This document shows positions 7,239-15,561 of a DNA stretch of 23,131 nt, in pieces (positions within the stretch are counted from its first letter, which is position 1; each line of letters starts with the position of its first letter). A program made the position numbers and the translations under genes. Origin of the DNA: CAYMSA01 sp964392965 (GTDB lineage: Bacteria; Actinomycetota; Coriobacteriia; Anaerosomatales; Anaerosomataceae); NCBI GenBank assembly GCA_964392965.1, contig CAYMSA010000024.1, forward strand, positions 1 through 23,131, written 5' to 3'. The notes under the pieces were generated by a model, which made no database searches, was not told where the DNA came from, and saw only the letters and a list, made by a program, of their open reading frames with translations.

Positions 7239-7727
7239 TCACGCTTCAGGTCGTTGCCCGTTCAGTATGACGCGCTCGAGCTTCCGAAGCACGAGCGTGT
7301 GCCGCAGGTCCGTCTGCGCGAGCGGCTCCACGAGTATCGTCGACGCCCCGGCCAGTCTGCCCCCGAGAACGTCCGTCAGGAGTTGATCGCCCACGACGAC
7401 GCACTCCCGAGGCTTCACGCCGAGGCGGCGCATCGCCTTGCGAAACGCCAGTGGGAACGGCTTCATCGCCTTGGCCACGATGTCGAAGCCGAGTCTCTCG
7501 GCGTGATCGAAGATCACGTCGTGCCAGTTGTTGGAGACGAGCATGACCGAGAAGCCGCGCCCGGGCAGTGCGCGCGCCCACGCGAGGAGGTCGTCGGGGA
7601 CCTCGGTACGGTCGCGCGGGAGCAACGTGTTGTCCACATCGAGCAGCAGCGCGGTCTTCCCCGCCGCGGCGAGCGCGTCGAGGTCGATGGCGAGCACACT
7701 CGTCAGATAGCGGTCAGGGCGCAGCAG
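7239..7727 (-). CDS. YqeG-family HAD-type phosphatase, apparent CTG start
   Basis: The protein has 162 residues if translation begins at CTG 7727. HAD motif I is LLLDVDNTLL, motif II is MLVSNN, and a Lys-Pro (MKPFPLAF) is followed by motif IV VVGDQLLTDVLGG, all as in YqeG (TIGR01668; HAD subfamily IIIA). Substrates of this family are poorly known. The first standard start, GTG 7697, would remove a conserved N-terminal segment (LLRPDRYLTSVLAID) that aligns with the start of Bacillus YqeG (FLPDEFVKNIFHI). The open frame runs back to a stop at 7752-7754 with no ATG, GTG or TTG in between. However, two CTG codons (7727, 7724) lie 6-9 nt after a GGGGAG Shine-Dalgarno. I therefore place the start at CTG 7727; the 152-residue GTG version is the fallback. 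The gene ends 19 nt before aroE. Confidence 0.9.
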   Translation of the reverse strand: MLRPDRYLTSVLAIDLDALAAAGKTALLLDVDNTLLPRDRTEVPDDLLAWARALPGRGFSVMLVSNNWHDVIFDHAERLGFDIVAKAMKPFPLAFRKAMRRLGVKPRECVVVGDQLLTDVLGGRLAGASTILVEPLAQTDLRHTLVLRKLERVILNGQRPEA

Positions 7728-7765
7728 GTGCGTCTCCCCTCGTCGTGTGGCTCACGGAGCCCGCG

Positions 7766-8422
7766 TCAGTGGTCGTGATGGTGATGGTGACTTTCCAGGT
7801 CTTCGGGGTCGATCTCGACGGCATCGGCCATGGCGCGCGCCGTCGCCTCCAGGTCCGTCCGTCCCTCGGCAGCGAAGACTGCCGCCACCGTCAGGTAACC
7901 GTTGGCTCGCTCGAGCGTGTCGCCCCAGACAATCGCATCGCCGAGCGCGGACTCGGCCATCGCGACCGCATCCTCGCCCTCCTCCGAGTACAGCTGCAAC
8001 AGTTGGGCGAGATTGACGCGCAGAAGCCCCGCCTGCGGGTTCGCGTCCACCCCACGTCTCGCCATCTCCAGCCCCTCGGCCACGCGCTCGTTGTTGACGA
8101 GTATCCATGAGCCGACGTAGTAGGCCTGCACGGCCGTGGGGTCGAGCGACTGGACGACCGCGATGCTCGTGAGCATGTAGCGCTGCTCGGAGATGGGCAT
8201 ACCCGAGTAGTAGCCGTGGAGCAGCGGGTCGATCCGGTTCCACAGCACCGCCGCACCGAATGTGCGCAGTCCCGTGAGATACGAGGAAGCGGCGCTCGCG
8301 ACGGCCTTGTTCGTGTCGGCCGCCGAGGCCGTCGGCATGATCCGATCCGTGGCAGCCTGTCCGCCGAGCGCGAGGGCCAGGCAGAGCACGATGCCCGCGA
8401 TGGCGAGACCCGGGCGCGGCAC
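7766..8422 (-). CDS. Membrane-anchored TPR-like protein with C-terminal histidine cluster
   Basis: The protein has 218 residues. An N-terminal hydrophobic segment (about 5-24, AIAGIVLCLALALGG) is a signal peptide or anchor, and Cys14 does not form a convincing lipobox. The rest is helical and repeat-like: LWNRIDPLLHGYYSG, then QSLDPTAVQAYYVGSWIL, ANPQAGLLRVNLAQLLQLY and a final AMADAVEIDPEDLE. The spacing of small/aromatic residues matches tetratricopeptide repeats. Similar TPR proteins occur beside ABC-2 transporters. The GTG start at 8422 is one base after the permease stop, so the gene is coupled to the ABC operon and the product probably assists that transporter outside the membrane. The tail SHHHHHDH is encoded naturally and could bind metal. 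I do not know its function. Confidence 0.75.
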   Translation of the reverse strand: MPRPGLAIAGIVLCLALALGGQAATDRIMPTASAADTNKAVASAASSYLTGLRTFGAAVLWNRIDPLLHGYYSGMPISEQRYMLTSIAVVQSLDPTAVQAYYVGSWILVNNERVAEGLEMARRGVDANPQAGLLRVNLAQLLQLYSEEGEDAVAMAESALGDAIVWGDTLERANGYLTVAAVFAAEGRTDLEATARAMADAVEIDPEDLESHHHHHDH

Positions 8423-8423
8423 G

Positions 8424-9161
8424 TCAGAGGTCCCGTCTGCCGAGGAGGAGTCCGCCGACGATGAGGCAGAGCGCGGCGAGGCCCACGAACACGGCGATCA
8501 TGCTCGCGATGTAGACCGTTGGCACGCCAGCGCCGTGAGCCACCGGGACCATCACGTTGAAGGCGTCGAGCGAGGGGACGAACGGGGCGAGCGCCAGGGC
8601 GCCCTCGCCGCCGAGGAGCGTGCTCCTCGCGTGGCCGATGAAGAGCACGACGACCGTCGCCGCAACGACGACGACCGGCCCCGTGACCGTGGAGACCGCC
8701 ACCGCGAACGCCGCGATCACACCCATCTCGAGCCACAGGCCGAGCGCACCCTGCCATAGGAGCCACATCACCTCACCGTACGTGAGGAACCCGATCACCT
8801 GCTCGATGACCGTGAAGGCCGCGATCGCGCCACCGGCGACGATGAACACGCCGAGCCACGTACCGACGAGGTACTCCCAGCGGCTCACGCTCTTGGCGAT
8901 GACGTTGTAGACCGTCCTGCGCTCGATCTCGCCTGGAATGCGGTTGGCGGCGAGTGAGAGCGTGATCACGATCGCCGTGACGTACGAGAGGGCGAGGGCG
9001 ACCTCCCGGAAGACCGCGCTCTCCACGCCGAGACCGTAGTCGGGAAGCGACGGGATCGCAAACGCGAGCAGAGCCGCGAAGACGAGCACCACGTACACGA
9101 TCTTGCGCCGCAGGCTGTCCTTCACCACGCCGAGGGCTATCGCTCCGATCGATGCGTTCAT
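8424..9161 (-). CDS. ABC-2 type transporter permease
   Basis: The protein has 245 residues from ATG 9161, whose ATGA overlaps the stop of the ATPase gene. A longer frame exists upstream, but it runs through the ATPase gene and looks like Arg/Gly-rich shadow sequence. The start MNASIGAIALGVVKDSLRRK fits the usual N-terminus (ending in the cytoplasm) of NosY/ABC-2 permeases. About six hydrophobic helices follow, for example IVYVVLVFAALLAFAIP, LSYVTAIVITLSLAANR and VVVVAATVVVLFIGHA. The segment IPGEIERRTVYNVIAKSVSR is the conserved cytoplasmic loop of this family (compare the NosY and YhaP types). It would dimerise and export or flip a substrate that cannot be named from the sequence. The C-terminus ends in a hydrophobic helix plus GRRDL. 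Confidence 0.88.
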   Translation of the reverse strand: MNASIGAIALGVVKDSLRRKIVYVVLVFAALLAFAIPSLPDYGLGVESAVFREVALALSYVTAIVITLSLAANRIPGEIERRTVYNVIAKSVSRWEYLVGTWLGVFIVAGGAIAAFTVIEQVIGFLTYGEVMWLLWQGALGLWLEMGVIAAFAVAVSTVTGPVVVVAATVVVLFIGHARSTLLGGEGALALAPFVPSLDAFNVMVPVAHGAGVPTVYIASMIAVFVGLAALCLIVGGLLLGRRDL

Positions 9162-10111
9162 CGGGCGGCCACCCCCCCGGGTCCGGACTGCACCAGCCGG
9201 GCGAAGTACTCCTCGAGCGAGTCCCGCTTGGGTGTGACCGAGAGGATCCGACCACCCGCGTCGTCCACCTCGTTGACGACCATCCGCACCGAGCGATCGG
9301 GCACCGAGAAGACCCAGAGGCCGCCGGTTTCGGCGACACTGTCGGCGACAGCGAGGACTTTGTCGGGCAGCACCGCCAGCCCCGTCGCCTTCACAGACGC
9401 CATTCCCGACACATTGAGGAGGGCGTCGAGCTCCCCCTCGGCAGCAACCCTGCCCGCGTTCATGATCGTCACGTCGTCGCACACCGTCTCCACCTCGGAG
9501 AGCTGGTGCGATGAGAGGAGGACCGTCACGCCCTCGTCACGTAGCGAGAGCATGAGGTCGCGCACGTCCCGCTGCCCGAGCGGGTCGAGGCCGGACGCGG
9601 GCTCGTCGAGCACGACGACCTGCGGCCGGTTGATGAGCGCCTGCGCGATGCCGAGGCGCTGCAGCATGCCCCGCGAGAACGTGCCGAGTGTGGACCGCTC
9701 GCGTCCGGCGAGTCCGACGCGCTCGAGGAGGGTGGCCGTCCGAGAGCCGATCTCATCGCACGACACGCCCGACAGGCGGCCGTAGAGCCTGAGCGCCTGT
9801 GCGGCCGTCAGATGCTGCGGGAAGTACGGCTGCTCGGGCATGAAGCCCACGCCGCGCCGTCCGGCCGGACGCGTCGAGTCGTGGCCGAGTATCCTGAACG
9901 TGCCGCCGCTCGGCCTGACGATGCCGAGGAGCATCTTGAGCGTCGTGGTCTTGCCCGCACCGTTGGGCCCAAGCAGGCCGTGGATGCCGCCGGCCGCGAC
10001 CCGGATCGACACGCCCGCGACGGCATCGCGCGCCGGTGCGCCGACGAGCGCCCCATAGCGCTTGCGGGCATCACTGATCTCGATCGCAGTAACGCGCTCC
10101 GAATCCACCAC
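9158..10111 (-). CDS. ABC transporter ATP-binding protein (ABC-2 / drug-export type)
   Basis: The 317-residue protein powers the permease encoded immediately downstream. Walker A is GPNGAGKTTT (48-57), the Q-loop region is FMPEQPYFPQ, the signature is FSRGMLQRLG (a common variant of LSGGQ in this family), Walker B is VVVLDEPASGLDP, and the H-loop is SSHQLSE. The C-terminal extra domain after about residue 215 (AAEGELDALLNVSG and on) is typical of CcmA/NatA-like subunits and ends in DSLEEYFARLV. The start GTG 10111 immediately follows the mltG stop, with GGGGAG from the end of mltG serving as ribosome binding site; GTG 10108 is an alternative. The transported substrate is unknown. Lipid, antibiotic or envelope components are typical for the family. 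Confidence 0.93.
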   Translation of the reverse strand: MVDSERVTAIEISDARKRYGALVGAPARDAVAGVSIRVAAGGIHGLLGPNGAGKTTTLKMLLGIVRPSGGTFRILGHDSTRPAGRRGVGFMPEQPYFPQHLTAAQALRLYGRLSGVSCDEIGSRTATLLERVGLAGRERSTLGTFSRGMLQRLGIAQALINRPQVVVLDEPASGLDPLGQRDVRDLMLSLRDEGVTVLLSSHQLSEVETVCDDVTIMNAGRVAAEGELDALLNVSGMASVKATGLAVLPDKVLAVADSVAETGGLWVFSVPDRSVRMVVNEVDDAGGRILSVTPKRDSLEEYFARLVQSGPGGVAAR

Positions 10112-11293
10112 TCACTCCCCCGCCTGCTGCTTCGCCCTCAGGAAATCGTCGTAGTTGTCCGTGAACGTGTGGGACCCGTCTTCGCCGGTGCGCACGAAGT
10201 AGAGGTACTTCGTGTCGGCAGGGGCAGCCGCCGCCTGCAGCGACACGAGCCCGGGGCTCGCGATCGGACCGGGAGGCAGCCCCGCGTTCAGGTAGGTGTT
10301 GTAGGGGCTCTCGATGGCGATGTCGGCGTTCGTGAGCCGCGCCTTCGGTTCGCCGAGGATGAACTGCACGGTCGAGCACATCTCGAGCTTCTGGCCGATC
10401 GCGAGGCGGTTGTAGATGACCGAGCTCACGAGCGGACGCTCGGCATCGAGCTGCGCCTCACGTTCGATGATCGAGGCGATGATGACGAGTTCGTTCACGG
10501 AGGTTCCCCGATCGGCGGCGGCAGCCACGTCGACCGCCTGCATCTCCGTGTCGAACTGGTCGAGCATCAGCTCGACCACGTCGGCCGCCGTGGACCCCTC
10601 GACGATGGTGTAGGTCTTGGGGAAGAGGAAGCCCTCGAGCGAGCCCTCATATGCGTCAGCGAGATACGGGTGCTCGGCAGCGAAGGCGCTGGCCTTGCCA
10701 TGGGCGAGGTCGAGGAACTCGGCGGCAGGTATGCCGGCCTGCTCCTCGAGACGGGCGGCGATCTGCTTGACGTTGTAGCCTTCGGGAATCGTGACCGTGA
10801 CGTAGTCGATGGGCGGGCCGGTGGTGAGCGCGGCCACCACCTCGTCGTACGTCATCCCCGTCGTGAGGTCGTACGTCCCCGACCGGAGATCGTCGTCGAC
10901 GCCGTCGATCCGCGCCCGGAGCCGGAACTGTGCTGCATTGGGAATGACCCCGGCCTCGGCCAGCCGTTCGGCGATGACCGCCGTGCCCGAGCCATCCGGG
11001 ATGACCACCTGTACGGCCTGACCACCGGTGACGTCGGCCGCCGGGGTGCCGAGCACGCGCCAGGCTGTGTACGCCGGGATTCCTACGAGCAGCACGACGA
11101 CGATGAGCGCGACGACCCCGATGAGCGCGCGTCGCCGGCTGCTGGCGCTCGGTCGGGTCACACCGCGGCGCCCGTTACCGGGATACTGTCCCGCGCTGTT
11201 CGTCCGCGACACGCGGTTCCGGCCGCCGGATACCGGCTGCGTCGTGCGAGATGCTCTGGCCCGCCTCGGACGAGGGCTCGGCCGCTCGTTCAT
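10112..11293 (-). CDS. mltG: Endolytic murein transglycosylase MltG (YceG family)
   Basis: The 393-residue protein cleaves nascent glycan strands within peptidoglycan at the outer face of the membrane and sets strand length. Residues 1-55 are a basic, disordered cytoplasmic tail, longer than in E. coli. Residues about 57-78 form the single membrane helix. A LysM-like segment (VVIPDGSGTAVIAERL) precedes the catalytic YceG domain with EGFLFPKTY (220-228), ASIIEREA with the likely catalytic Glu277, SSVIYNRLAIGQKLEMCSTV, and the terminal SPYNTYLNAGLPPGPIASPG. The start ATG 11293 overlaps the ruvX stop as ATGA and has GGAGAG 6 nt upstream. The alaS-ruvX-mltG order is conserved in several Gram-positive lineages. 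The long Arg-rich N-terminal tail is typical of actinobacterial versions. Confidence 0.95.
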   Translation of the reverse strand: MNERPSPRPRRARASRTTQPVSGGRNRVSRTNSAGQYPGNGRRGVTRPSASSRRRALIGVVALIVVVLLVGIPAYTAWRVLGTPAADVTGGQAVQVVIPDGSGTAVIAERLAEAGVIPNAAQFRLRARIDGVDDDLRSGTYDLTTGMTYDEVVAALTTGPPIDYVTVTIPEGYNVKQIAARLEEQAGIPAAEFLDLAHGKASAFAAEHPYLADAYEGSLEGFLFPKTYTIVEGSTAADVVELMLDQFDTEMQAVDVAAAADRGTSVNELVIIASIIEREAQLDAERPLVSSVIYNRLAIGQKLEMCSTVQFILGEPKARLTNADIAIESPYNTYLNAGLPPGPIASPGLVSLQAAAAPADTKYLYFVRTGEDGSHTFTDNYDDFLRAKQQAGE

Positions 11294-11721
11294 CGTCTGC
11301 TCTCCGATTCCGCGCGTCGCGCATCAAGCCATCCCTGCAACACGATCGCAGCGGCTATCTTGTCGACTCCACCACGCTGCTCGCGCTCGCTCATACCCGA
11401 GGCGTGCATCACGCGCCGTGCCTCGGCACTCGACAGGCGCTCGTCGCGATAGACGACCGGAAGCCCGACCGCCGCGCCGATGCGGTCCGCCGTCTTCCGC
11501 GTGGCATCGGCCTGCGGGCCCTCGTCGCCCGAGAGCGTGAGCGGCAGCCCGACGACGAGCACCTCGGACTCGTAGTCCTCGATGAGCATCCTGAGTGCGC
11601 CTATCGCCCGCCCCAGATCGCGGGCCTCAAGAACTTTGAGCGGCGAGGCGACGACCCCGTCGGGGTCAGAGACCGCGACGCCGATCCTCGCAGAGCCGAT
11701 ATCGAGACCGAGTGCCCGCAT
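11290..11721 (-). CDS. ruvX: RuvX/YqgF-family RNase H-fold nuclease
   Basis: The protein has 143 residues from ATG 11721. A longer frame to 11829 would enter alaS and gives non-conserved Arg-rich sequence, so it is rejected. The family signature is complete: GLDIGSARIGVAVSD (5-19) with the first catalytic Asp, then VVGLPLTLSGDEGPQA, YRDERLSSAEA with the second acidic residue, and VDKIAAAIVLQGWLD. YqgF proteins act as Holliday-junction resolvases or in processing the 5' end of pre-16S rRNA, depending on the species; which applies here is not visible. The gene starts 4 nt after the alaS stop and overlaps mltG by 4 nt, so the three are translationally linked. Confidence 0.95.
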   Translation of the reverse strand: MRALGLDIGSARIGVAVSDPDGVVASPLKVLEARDLGRAIGALRMLIEDYESEVLVVGLPLTLSGDEGPQADATRKTADRIGAAVGLPVVYRDERLSSAEARRVMHASGMSEREQRGGVDKIAAAIVLQGWLDARRAESESRR

Positions 11722-11725
11722 GCCG

Positions 11726-14335
11726 TCAGTCGACCCCGAGGGCCGCACGCGCCTCGGCGAACGCGCTGTTGATACCCGCCGGGTTCTTGCCGCCGGCCTG
11801 CGCCATCGAGGGCTTGCCGCCACCGCCACCGCCGACGTGCGGCGCCATGATGCGCACGAGAGCGCCCGCGTCGAAGCCGGCGGCCACGGCCGCCTCGCTA
11901 CCGGAAGCGAGCAGCAGCACCGCGCCGTCGTTCACGCCGGCGAGCACGACGGCACCGTCGGCACCCCGCACACGATCGGCGGTCTGCCGCAACGCGGCCA
12001 CGTCGAGACCGTCGGCCCGGGCGACACGCACCGGGTAGCCGGCCGGTGTGCTCCACGTCTCGAACTCGGCGGCAGGCGCCGCTCCCGCCCGTGCGGCTTT
12101 GAGCGCCTGCTCGGTCTCCTTGAGCCGCCGCTGCAGCGCCTCGATGCGGCCGACTACCTCGGGCGTGCGAACCTTCAGGAGCGCCCCCGCCGATGCCAGG
12201 ACGTCCTCCTCCTCGTAGATGTGGTCGAGCGCATCGAAACTCGTCACGGCCTCGATGCGGCGGAGGTTCGCGCCGACACTTCCCTCGGAGACGATCTTCA
12301 CGAACCCGATCTCGCTCGAACGCCCGACGTGGGTCCCGCCGCAGAGCTCCTTGCTGAAGTTGCCCACCTCGAGCACGCGCACGATCTCGCCGTACTTCTC
12401 GCCGAAGAGCGCCGTCACGCCCATCTCCCGCGCGGCGACGAGCGTCGTCTCGTAGTTGCGCACCGGGTGGTTCTCCATGATCTTGCGGTTCGACATCTCC
12501 TCGATGCGTCTGAGCTGCTCGGGCGTGAGCGCCTCGAAGTGCGTGAAGTCGAAGCGCATCCGATCGGGGCCGACGTGCGACCCGGACTGGCGGACGTGCT
12601 CGCCGAGTATCCGGCGCAGCGCCCAGTGGAGGATGTGCGTCGCGGTGTGGTTGCGGCGTATGCGCTCACGGCGCAGCGAATCGATCGACGCCTGCACGGT
12701 GTCTCCCACGCGCAGCTCACCGGATGTGACGGAGCCCACATGTGCGATGAGCCCCGGAACCGCGAAACGCGTGTCGGCCACCTCGAACCGGGCCTCGCCC
12801 GCCTCGATGACGCCCGTGTCGCCCACCTGGCCGCCCTGCTCGGCGTAGAACGGCGTGCTCGCGAGGACGATCTCGCCCTCGGCACCTGCGGCGATCGCGT
12901 CCACGCTCTGGCCGTCGACGACGATGCCCACGATCGTGCCAGGAGCCGAGTCGGCGGCGTAGCCTGCGAACTCGGTCGCGCCCGCTGCACGCAGGATTCC
13001 GTCGAAGGCGCTCGCGAACGACGACCACGACTCGTCCTTCACGGCCGCCCGGCCACGCTCGCGCTGGGCTTCCATAGCCGCCGAGAAGGCGTCCTCGTCC
13101 ACCGAGAGCCCGGCCTCGGCCGCGATCTCGGACGTCAGCTCGAACGGGAACCCGTAGGTGTCATGCAGCGTGAACGCCTCCATGCCGTCGAGCATGGCTC
13201 CGCCTTCGGCGCGAGTGCGCTCCATGGCGCTCTCCAGGAAGGCGATACCCTGACGCAGCGTGGCGCCAAAGCGCTCCTCCTCGGCATGCACGATGCCGCG
13301 GATGAGTCCTGCCTGCTCCACGACCTCCGGATACGTCTCGCCCATGCGCGCGATGACATCGTCGACGAGACGCTGCATGAACAGTCCCTCGATGCCGAGC
13401 AGACGGCCATGCCTGATGGCCCGCCGCAGCAGACGGCGCAGGACGTAGCCGCGGCCCTCGTTGGAGGGCAGCACCCCGTCGGCGATGAGGAACGTGACAG
13501 CACGCGAATGGTCGGCGAGGATGCGCAGTGACACATCGGTCTTGGCGCGCGTACCGAGCGTCGTCCCCGAGAGTGCCTCGGCCACACCTACGAGCGCCCG
13601 CAGTTCGTCCGTCTCGAAGTTCGTGTGGACGCCCTGCATGATTGCGGCGACGCGCTCGAGACCCATGCCGGTGTCGATGTTCTTGCTGGGAAGCGGCAGC
13701 AAGGTGCCGTCCTCCTGGCGGTCGTACTGCATGAACACGAGGTTCCAGTACTCCACGTACCGATCGCAGTCGCAACCGGGCGCGCATCCGGGCAGGCCGC
13801 AACCCACCTCGGGACCCTGGTCGTAGTAGAGCTCCGAGCATGGTCCGCAGGGGCCGGTGGGGCCCGCCGACCAGAAGTTGTCCTTGGCACCCATGCGCAC
13901 GATGCGCTCCGCAGGCACGCCGACCTCGTCCCGCCAGATGGCGAGCGCCTCATCGTCGTCCTCATAGATCGAGAACCACAGCCGGTCCGGATCCATGCCG
14001 AGCACCTCGGTGGAGAACTCGTATGCCCAGGCGCACGCCTCGCTCTTGAAGTAGTCGCCGAAGCTGAAGTTGCCGAGCATCTCGAAGAAGCTCAGATGCC
14101 GGCCGGTCGTGCCGATGATGTCGATGTCCGTCGTGCGCGCGCACTTCTGACAGGTCGTCGCACGCGTCGTCCCGATGTCGCGCAGGCCGAGGAAGACCGG
14201 CTTGAACTGCACCATGCCCGCAGAGGTGAGCAGGAGCGACGGGTCGTCCGGTACCAGTGACGAACTGGGTAGACGTTTGCAGCCCTTGCTCTCGAAGAAG
14301 GACAGGAACTGCTCTCGTATCTCTGCGGACTTCAC
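11726..14335 (-). CDS. alaS: Alanine-tRNA ligase
   Basis: The protein has 869 residues, normal for bacterial AlaRS. The start is GTG 14335 (VKSAEIREQFLSFFESKGC), not the upstream ATG at 14389. The canonical N-terminus begins MKSAEIR, and GAGGAGGG lies 4-5 nt before the GTG. The class II core includes LTSAGMVQFKPVFLG and GPCGPCSELYYDQGP, the latter followed by a cysteine-rich insertion (GCGLPGCAPGCDCDRY). The editing domain has NHTATHILH and the CGGTHV cysteine motif, which clear Ser/Gly-tRNA(Ala). The C-Ala domain ends with the glycine loop GGGGGGKPSMAQAGG. The GTG overlaps the stop of the AI-2E transporter gene as GTGA. No T-box leader can be present upstream because the genes overlap. Confidence 0.97.
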   Translation of the reverse strand: MKSAEIREQFLSFFESKGCKRLPSSSLVPDDPSLLLTSAGMVQFKPVFLGLRDIGTTRATTCQKCARTTDIDIIGTTGRHLSFFEMLGNFSFGDYFKSEACAWAYEFSTEVLGMDPDRLWFSIYEDDDEALAIWRDEVGVPAERIVRMGAKDNFWSAGPTGPCGPCSELYYDQGPEVGCGLPGCAPGCDCDRYVEYWNLVFMQYDRQEDGTLLPLPSKNIDTGMGLERVAAIMQGVHTNFETDELRALVGVAEALSGTTLGTRAKTDVSLRILADHSRAVTFLIADGVLPSNEGRGYVLRRLLRRAIRHGRLLGIEGLFMQRLVDDVIARMGETYPEVVEQAGLIRGIVHAEEERFGATLRQGIAFLESAMERTRAEGGAMLDGMEAFTLHDTYGFPFELTSEIAAEAGLSVDEDAFSAAMEAQRERGRAAVKDESWSSFASAFDGILRAAGATEFAGYAADSAPGTIVGIVVDGQSVDAIAAGAEGEIVLASTPFYAEQGGQVGDTGVIEAGEARFEVADTRFAVPGLIAHVGSVTSGELRVGDTVQASIDSLRRERIRRNHTATHILHWALRRILGEHVRQSGSHVGPDRMRFDFTHFEALTPEQLRRIEEMSNRKIMENHPVRNYETTLVAAREMGVTALFGEKYGEIVRVLEVGNFSKELCGGTHVGRSSEIGFVKIVSEGSVGANLRRIEAVTSFDALDHIYEEEDVLASAGALLKVRTPEVVGRIEALQRRLKETEQALKAARAGAAPAAEFETWSTPAGYPVRVARADGLDVAALRQTADRVRGADGAVVLAGVNDGAVLLLASGSEAAVAAGFDAGALVRIMAPHVGGGGGGKPSMAQAGGKNPAGINSAFAEARAALGVD

Positions 14336-15561
14336 GAATCGCCCTCCTCGGGTCTTCTCTCGGTATCGGCCGGTACGTCCGCTGTGCATCCGGGATCCCC
14401 GGACGGGGCCTGCTCCCGGCGCGCCGAGTGCCCCTCGGACGTACGGCGCGTACGAAACAGCGCACCGTCAGCCGTGCTCAGCACTGAGTCGGTGTACTTC
14501 TCGAAGTAGTAGACGAACAGCGCCTTGCCGATGGCCGCGACCGGGATCGCGAGAACGATGCCCGGGAAGCCGAACAGCGTGCCACCGGCGAGGATTGAGA
14601 ATATCACCAGCAGCGGGTGGAGGTCGACCTGCCCCGACATGACGCGCGGCTGCACGAACCACTCGGTCAACTGCTGCGCCCCGATGACCACGAGCACCGA
14701 CCACAGGATGAACCAGGGCTCGACGGTCGCTCCTGCCACACCCGCCACGACCGCCGTGATGGCCGGACCGATCCACGGGATGATGTTGAGGACGGCGCCG
14801 ATGAGACCGATGACCATCGAGTAGGGCACGCCGAGCACCCACAGCGCGACGCCGATGATCAGGCCGGTGGCGACCGCCAGCAGAAGCTGCCCCCGCAGAT
14901 AGCCGCCGAGCGTGTCGGAGATCTTGGCGAGGATGACGCGCATCTCGGCGCGGCGGTGTGGCACCACGAGCCTCTCGCCTTCACGCGCGATGATCGGCAG
15001 GTCCTTGAGCACCCAGAAGGCGACGACGAGCGCCAGAACGGTGTAGCCGAGCAGGGTGACCGCCGAGCCCCCGACGCTGAATACGCGCGTGGCGAGGGCC
15101 TGGGACCATGTTGCGGACTGCTCGGTGAGCGTCGCCTGGATGTTCACCACGGCCTCTTCGAGCCACGGCGGAGCGACGAGCGCGTCGTAGCGTGCCTGCA
15201 GGTCGACGAAGAGCGAGTTCAGCTCGTCGTAGTAGTCGGGGAAGGCGATGACGAACTGCTGCACCTGTGTGACGAGGGACGGCATCACGAAGCCGATGAT
15301 GAGCCCTATGACGCCGAGGAAGACCACGAGGCAGATGCTGACGGCAGCCGTGCGACTGAGACCACGGCCCTCGAGGGCGGCGACCGGTCGGCGGAAGAGA
15401 TAGATCACGACGAGCGCGAGGAGAAACGGGACGAACGCAGAGAACACCTTGCCGAAGGCCCATCCCGCGGCGGCTATGAGCAACAACGCTCCGACGAGCG
15501 TCCAGACGAGGTAGTACCGCCGACGCCAGCGCTCATGCGTGGGCTCGGCCGGCTCGGCCAC
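14332..15561 (-). CDS. AI-2E/PerM-family transporter
   Basis: The 409-residue membrane protein has about eight helices in the pattern of the AI-2E transporter family (UPF0118; PerM, YdiK, TqsA): two N-terminal helices, a soluble stretch around 120-170, then a C-terminal block. Family motifs are LLALVVIYLFRRPVAALEG near 50-66, GGYLRGQLLLAVATGL, GLIGAVLNIIPWIGPAITA and the end FGFPGIVLAIPVAAIGKAL. Members include Na+/H+ antiporters and autoinducer-2 exporters; the substrate here is unknown. The last 60 residues form a charged, disordered cytoplasmic tail. The GTG start abuts the sigma factor stop, and GGAGGAGG inside the sigma gene's last codons provides the ribosome binding site. A homologue beside alaS is a common arrangement in Firmicutes and Actinobacteria. 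Confidence 0.92.
   Translation of the reverse strand: MAEPAEPTHERWRRRYYLVWTLVGALLLIAAAGWAFGKVFSAFVPFLLALVVIYLFRRPVAALEGRGLSRTAAVSICLVVFLGVIGLIIGFVMPSLVTQVQQFVIAFPDYYDELNSLFVDLQARYDALVAPPWLEEAVVNIQATLTEQSATWSQALATRVFSVGGSAVTLLGYTVLALVVAFWVLKDLPIIAREGERLVVPHRRAEMRVILAKISDTLGGYLRGQLLLAVATGLIIGVALWVLGVPYSMVIGLIGAVLNIIPWIGPAITAVVAGVAGATVEPWFILWSVLVVIGAQQLTEWFVQPRVMSGQVDLHPLLVIFSILAGGTLFGFPGIVLAIPVAAIGKALFVYYFEKYTDSVLSTADGALFRTRRTSEGHSARREQAPSGDPGCTADVPADTERRPEEGDS

Noticed and set aside
7766..7792. Histidine run as a vector-derived tag
   Set aside because: There are five consecutive His plus Asp-His in a native frame with no linker or vector sequence around it.
8424..9482. 352-residue version of the ABC permease
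   Set aside because: The first 107 residues overlap the ATPase gene and are Arg/Gly shadow sequence; the ATGA overlap at 9161 gives a proper start.
9812..11452. 546-codon open frame on the plus strand
   Set aside because: It is antisense to the ABC ATPase, mltG and ruvX genes, is Arg/His/Asp-rich without motifs, and is explained by high G+C codon use.
11582..13531. 649-codon open frame on the plus strand
   Set aside because: It is a shadow of alaS and ruvX on the opposite strand; the composition is typical of antisense frames in high-G+C DNA.
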